Position numbers and translations under genes: made by a program. A stretch of 6,946 bases of DNA from Pseudomonadota bacterium (GTDB lineage Bacteria; Pseudomonadota; Alphaproteobacteria; Rhizobiales; Xanthobacteraceae), in contig JAEZMI010000302.1 of the NCBI GenBank assembly GCA_023414975.1, positions 1-6,946 of the forward strand. Reading direction: 5' to 3'. A model generated the notes under the pieces. It saw only the letters and a list, made by a program, of their open reading frames with translations, ran no database searches and was not told the origin of the DNA. Shown here piece by piece: positions 5,576 through 6,946 of this stretch. The first letter of the stretch is position 1. Each line of letters opens with the position of its first letter.

Positions 5576-5596
5576 TTATACTCAAATCGAGCATAA
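5576..5596. promoter_or_regulatory. Palindromic operator 2 upstream of nadA, abutting the ribosome site
   Basis: TTATACTC, a 5-base centre and GAGCATAA form a second 21-bp dyad with one arm mismatch (A against G). Half-sites and spacer length equal those of operator 1. Its centre (5586) lies 63 bases from that of operator 1 (5523), close to six turns of B-DNA. A regulator bound here and at operator 1 would sit on the same face of the helix. It ends on the first base of the nadA Shine-Dalgarno AGGGAGG (5596-5602). Confidence 0.65.
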
Positions 5597-5607
5597 GGGA
5601 GGACGCG

Positions 5608-6660
5608 ATGCTGGACGTGACCGCCGCCCGCGCCGACACCGGTTTCAGCGCCGCCGCCCGCGCGGCAGAGCCGACCCCCGGCCTGCCGCTGCCGCATCTC
5701 TATGCGCGCGTCGCCAAGCACATCACACCCGCCGAGTGGCCGCTCATCGCCCATGAGGTCGCCGCCATCGAGCGGCTGAAGCGCGAGAAGAACGCGGTCA
5801 TCCTGGGCCACAACTATCAGGCGCCGGAAATCTTCAACACGGTGGCCGACATTGTTGGCGACAGTCTCGCCCTCGCCCGCGAGGCGGTGACGGTGGAAGC
5901 CGACGTCATCGTCATGGCCGGCGTTCACTTCATGGCCGAGACCGCCAAGCTTCTGAACCCCTCGAAGACCGTGCTGATGCCCGACATGGCCGCCGGCTGC
6001 TCGCTCGCCGAGAGCATCACGGCCGAGGATATCCGCCTGCTGCGCAAGCATTATCCGGGCGTGCCGGTCGTCACCTATGTCAACACCTCCGCCGAGGTGA
6101 AGGCCGAGAGCGATTATTGCTGCACCTCGGGCAATGCCGTGAAGGTGGTGCGCGCGGTGGCGAAGGAATGGGGCGTCAAACGCATTCTCATGCTGCCCGA
6201 CGAGTATCTGGCGCAAAACGTCCAGAAGGAAGTTCCCGAACTGGAACTCATCGCCTGGAAGGGCCATTGCGAGGTGCATGAGCGGTTCACTCCACAGGAC
6301 ATTCGCGACCTGCGCGAGGCCCATCCCGGCGTCATCGTGCTCGCCCACCCCGAATGCCCGCCCGAGGTGGTGGCGGAGGCCGACTACGCCGGTTCCACCG
6401 CCGGCATGGCGGATTACGTGCGCGACGAGAAGCCCGCCCGCGTCGTGCTCATCACCGAGTGCTCGATGGCCGACAATGTCGCGGTGAACCACCCGGACGT
6501 CGAGTTCGTGCGGCCCTGCAATCTGTGCCCGCATATGCGCCGCATCACCCTGCCGGCGATCCGCCGTGCGCTGGAGACGATGGGCCCGCAGGTGGAGATC
6601 GACCCCTCCATCGCCGCCCGCGCCCGCGCGGCGGTGGAACGCATGCTCGCCATTCGTTGA
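5608..6660 (+). CDS. nadA: Quinolinate synthase NadA
   Basis: NadA condenses iminoaspartate from NadB with dihydroxyacetone phosphate to give quinolinate in de novo NAD synthesis, using a [4Fe-4S] cluster. The 350-residue product has the family length and marks: ILGHNYQAPEI (65-75), DIVGDSLALA (81-90), MPDMAAGCSLAE (124-135), YVNTSAEVKAESDYCC (157-172), LPDEYLAQN (196-204), GHCEVHERFT (219-228), HPECP (247-251), AGSTAGM (261-267) and PCNLCPHMRRIT (303-314). The three expected cluster ligands are C131, C221 and C307. An N-terminal extension of about 40 residues precedes the core. The ATG at 5608 is chosen because AGGGAGG ends 5 bases before it; the in-frame ATG at 5515 lies inside operator 1. 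nadB follows after 35 bases, so an operon is likely. Two operators and a hairpin precede it. Confidence 0.97.
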   Translation: MLDVTAARADTGFSAAARAAEPTPGLPLPHLYARVAKHITPAEWPLIAHEVAAIERLKREKNAVILGHNYQAPEIFNTVADIVGDSLALAREAVTVEADVIVMAGVHFMAETAKLLNPSKTVLMPDMAAGCSLAESITAEDIRLLRKHYPGVPVVTYVNTSAEVKAESDYCCTSGNAVKVVRAVAKEWGVKRILMLPDEYLAQNVQKEVPELELIAWKGHCEVHERFTPQDIRDLREAHPGVIVLAHPECPPEVVAEADYAGSTAGMADYVRDEKPARVVLITECSMADNVAVNHPDVEFVRPCNLCPHMRRITLPAIRRALETMGPQVEIDPSIAARARAAVERMLAIR

Positions 6661-6695
6661 GCCCTCACGCCGAACCCCGCTCGGGAGTGCCTCTT

Positions 6696-6946
6696 GTGAG
6701 CCATTCGCCTGACACCATCGTCGTGGTCGGCGCCGGCGTCGCCGGCCTTGCCACCGCTCTGCGTCTCGCGCCGCTTCCGGTCACGCTGGTCACCGCCGCC
6801 CCGCTGGGCGCGGAAGCCGCCACCGGCTGGGCGCAGGGCGGCATCGCCGCCGCCATGGGCGAGGACGACCGGCCGGACTTCCACGCCATCGACACGCTGA
6901 CCGCCGGCGCCGGGCTCTCGGAGCCGCATGTGGCGCGCCGCGTGGC
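6696..6946 (+). CDS. nadB: L-aspartate oxidase NadB (3' truncated by the window end)
   Basis: NadB is the FAD enzyme that oxidises L-aspartate to iminoaspartate for NadA. Only the first 83 residues are in the window, of a family usually above 500. The N-terminus has the dinucleotide-binding fold TIVVVGAGVAGLATAL (7-22). It is followed by the strongly diagnostic ATGWAQGGIAAAMGEDD (42-58) and FHAIDTLTAGAGL (62-74), the flavin and substrate region shared with succinate dehydrogenase flavoproteins. The GTG at 6696 is preferred because GGGAG (6683-6687) lies 8 bases upstream. A second in-frame GTG at 6687 would overlap that ribosome site. It follows nadA by 35 bases; nadC would be expected beyond the window, as in many nadABC operons. 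Confidence 0.95.
   Translation, partial: MSHSPDTIVVVGAGVAGLATALRLAPLPVTLVTAAPLGAEAATGWAQGGIAAAMGEDDRPDFHAIDTLTAGAGLSEPHVARRV

Noticed and set aside
5515..5607. Upstream ATG start for nadA
   Set aside because: It begins inside the first palindromic operator and reads through the hairpin and second operator. The ATG at 5608 has an excellent AGGGAGG site.
5572..6534. A 320-codon minus-strand open frame opposite nadA
   Set aside because: It is the antisense shadow of nadA, whose cluster cysteines and family motifs are unmistakable. The antisense product is His/Gly-rich without a recognisable fold.
6636..6658. GGAAC ... CGTT at the end of nadA as an EcfG promoter for nadB
   Set aside because: The spacer is only 14 bases instead of 16-17, and both elements are codons of the NadA C-terminus.
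6687..6695. Alternative GTG start of nadB
   Set aside because: It overlaps the only ribosome-site-like sequence (GGGAG, 6683-6687), while the GTG at 6696 is at proper distance from it.

Overview
The window is GC-rich with a strong preference for G or C at third codon positions. Its gene content (two Ku genes, a LigD of PE-LIG-POL order, a nadA-nadB pair) and the promoter types I can see point to an alphaproteobacterium, most likely of the Hyphomicrobiales (rhizobial) type. This is inferred from family resemblance and motifs, with no database search.

Layout. Positions 1-107 hold the last codons of an unrecognised gene. Positions 108-369 are a regulatory stretch holding a triple CTGCATG repeat, a candidate general-stress (EcfG-type) promoter and a short leader ORF whose stop overlaps the start of the next gene. 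Then come three closely spaced plus-strand genes: a Ku protein (370-1347), a three-domain DNA ligase D (1354-4032) and a small MgtC-family membrane protein (4044-4574). A second, diverged Ku gene (4600-5409) runs on the minus strand and converges on them. It is divergent from nadA (5608-6660) and nadB (from 6696, cut by the window end). The 198-base gap between ku2 and nadA holds an exact EcfG-type promoter reading into ku2. It also holds a sigma70-type promoter, two matching palindromic operators and a hairpin with a T-rich tract reading into nadA.

How the genes work together. Ku and LigD form the bacterial non-homologous end-joining (NHEJ) machine: Ku binds and bridges DNA ends and LigD trims, fills and seals them. 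Two different Ku proteins beside one LigD allow homodimers or a heterodimer. Candidate EcfG promoters with the same 17-nt spacer lie before both ku genes and suggest that repair is induced by the general stress response. NadA and NadB make quinolinate, the first dedicated intermediate of de novo NAD synthesis, and the paired operators suggest a dedicated NAD-related repressor.

I see no mobile element, CRISPR array or RNA gene. The NHEJ proteins belong to known families. The less expected content is regulatory: shared stress promoters, a translationally coupled leader ORF before ku1, and two operators 63 bp apart before nadA.
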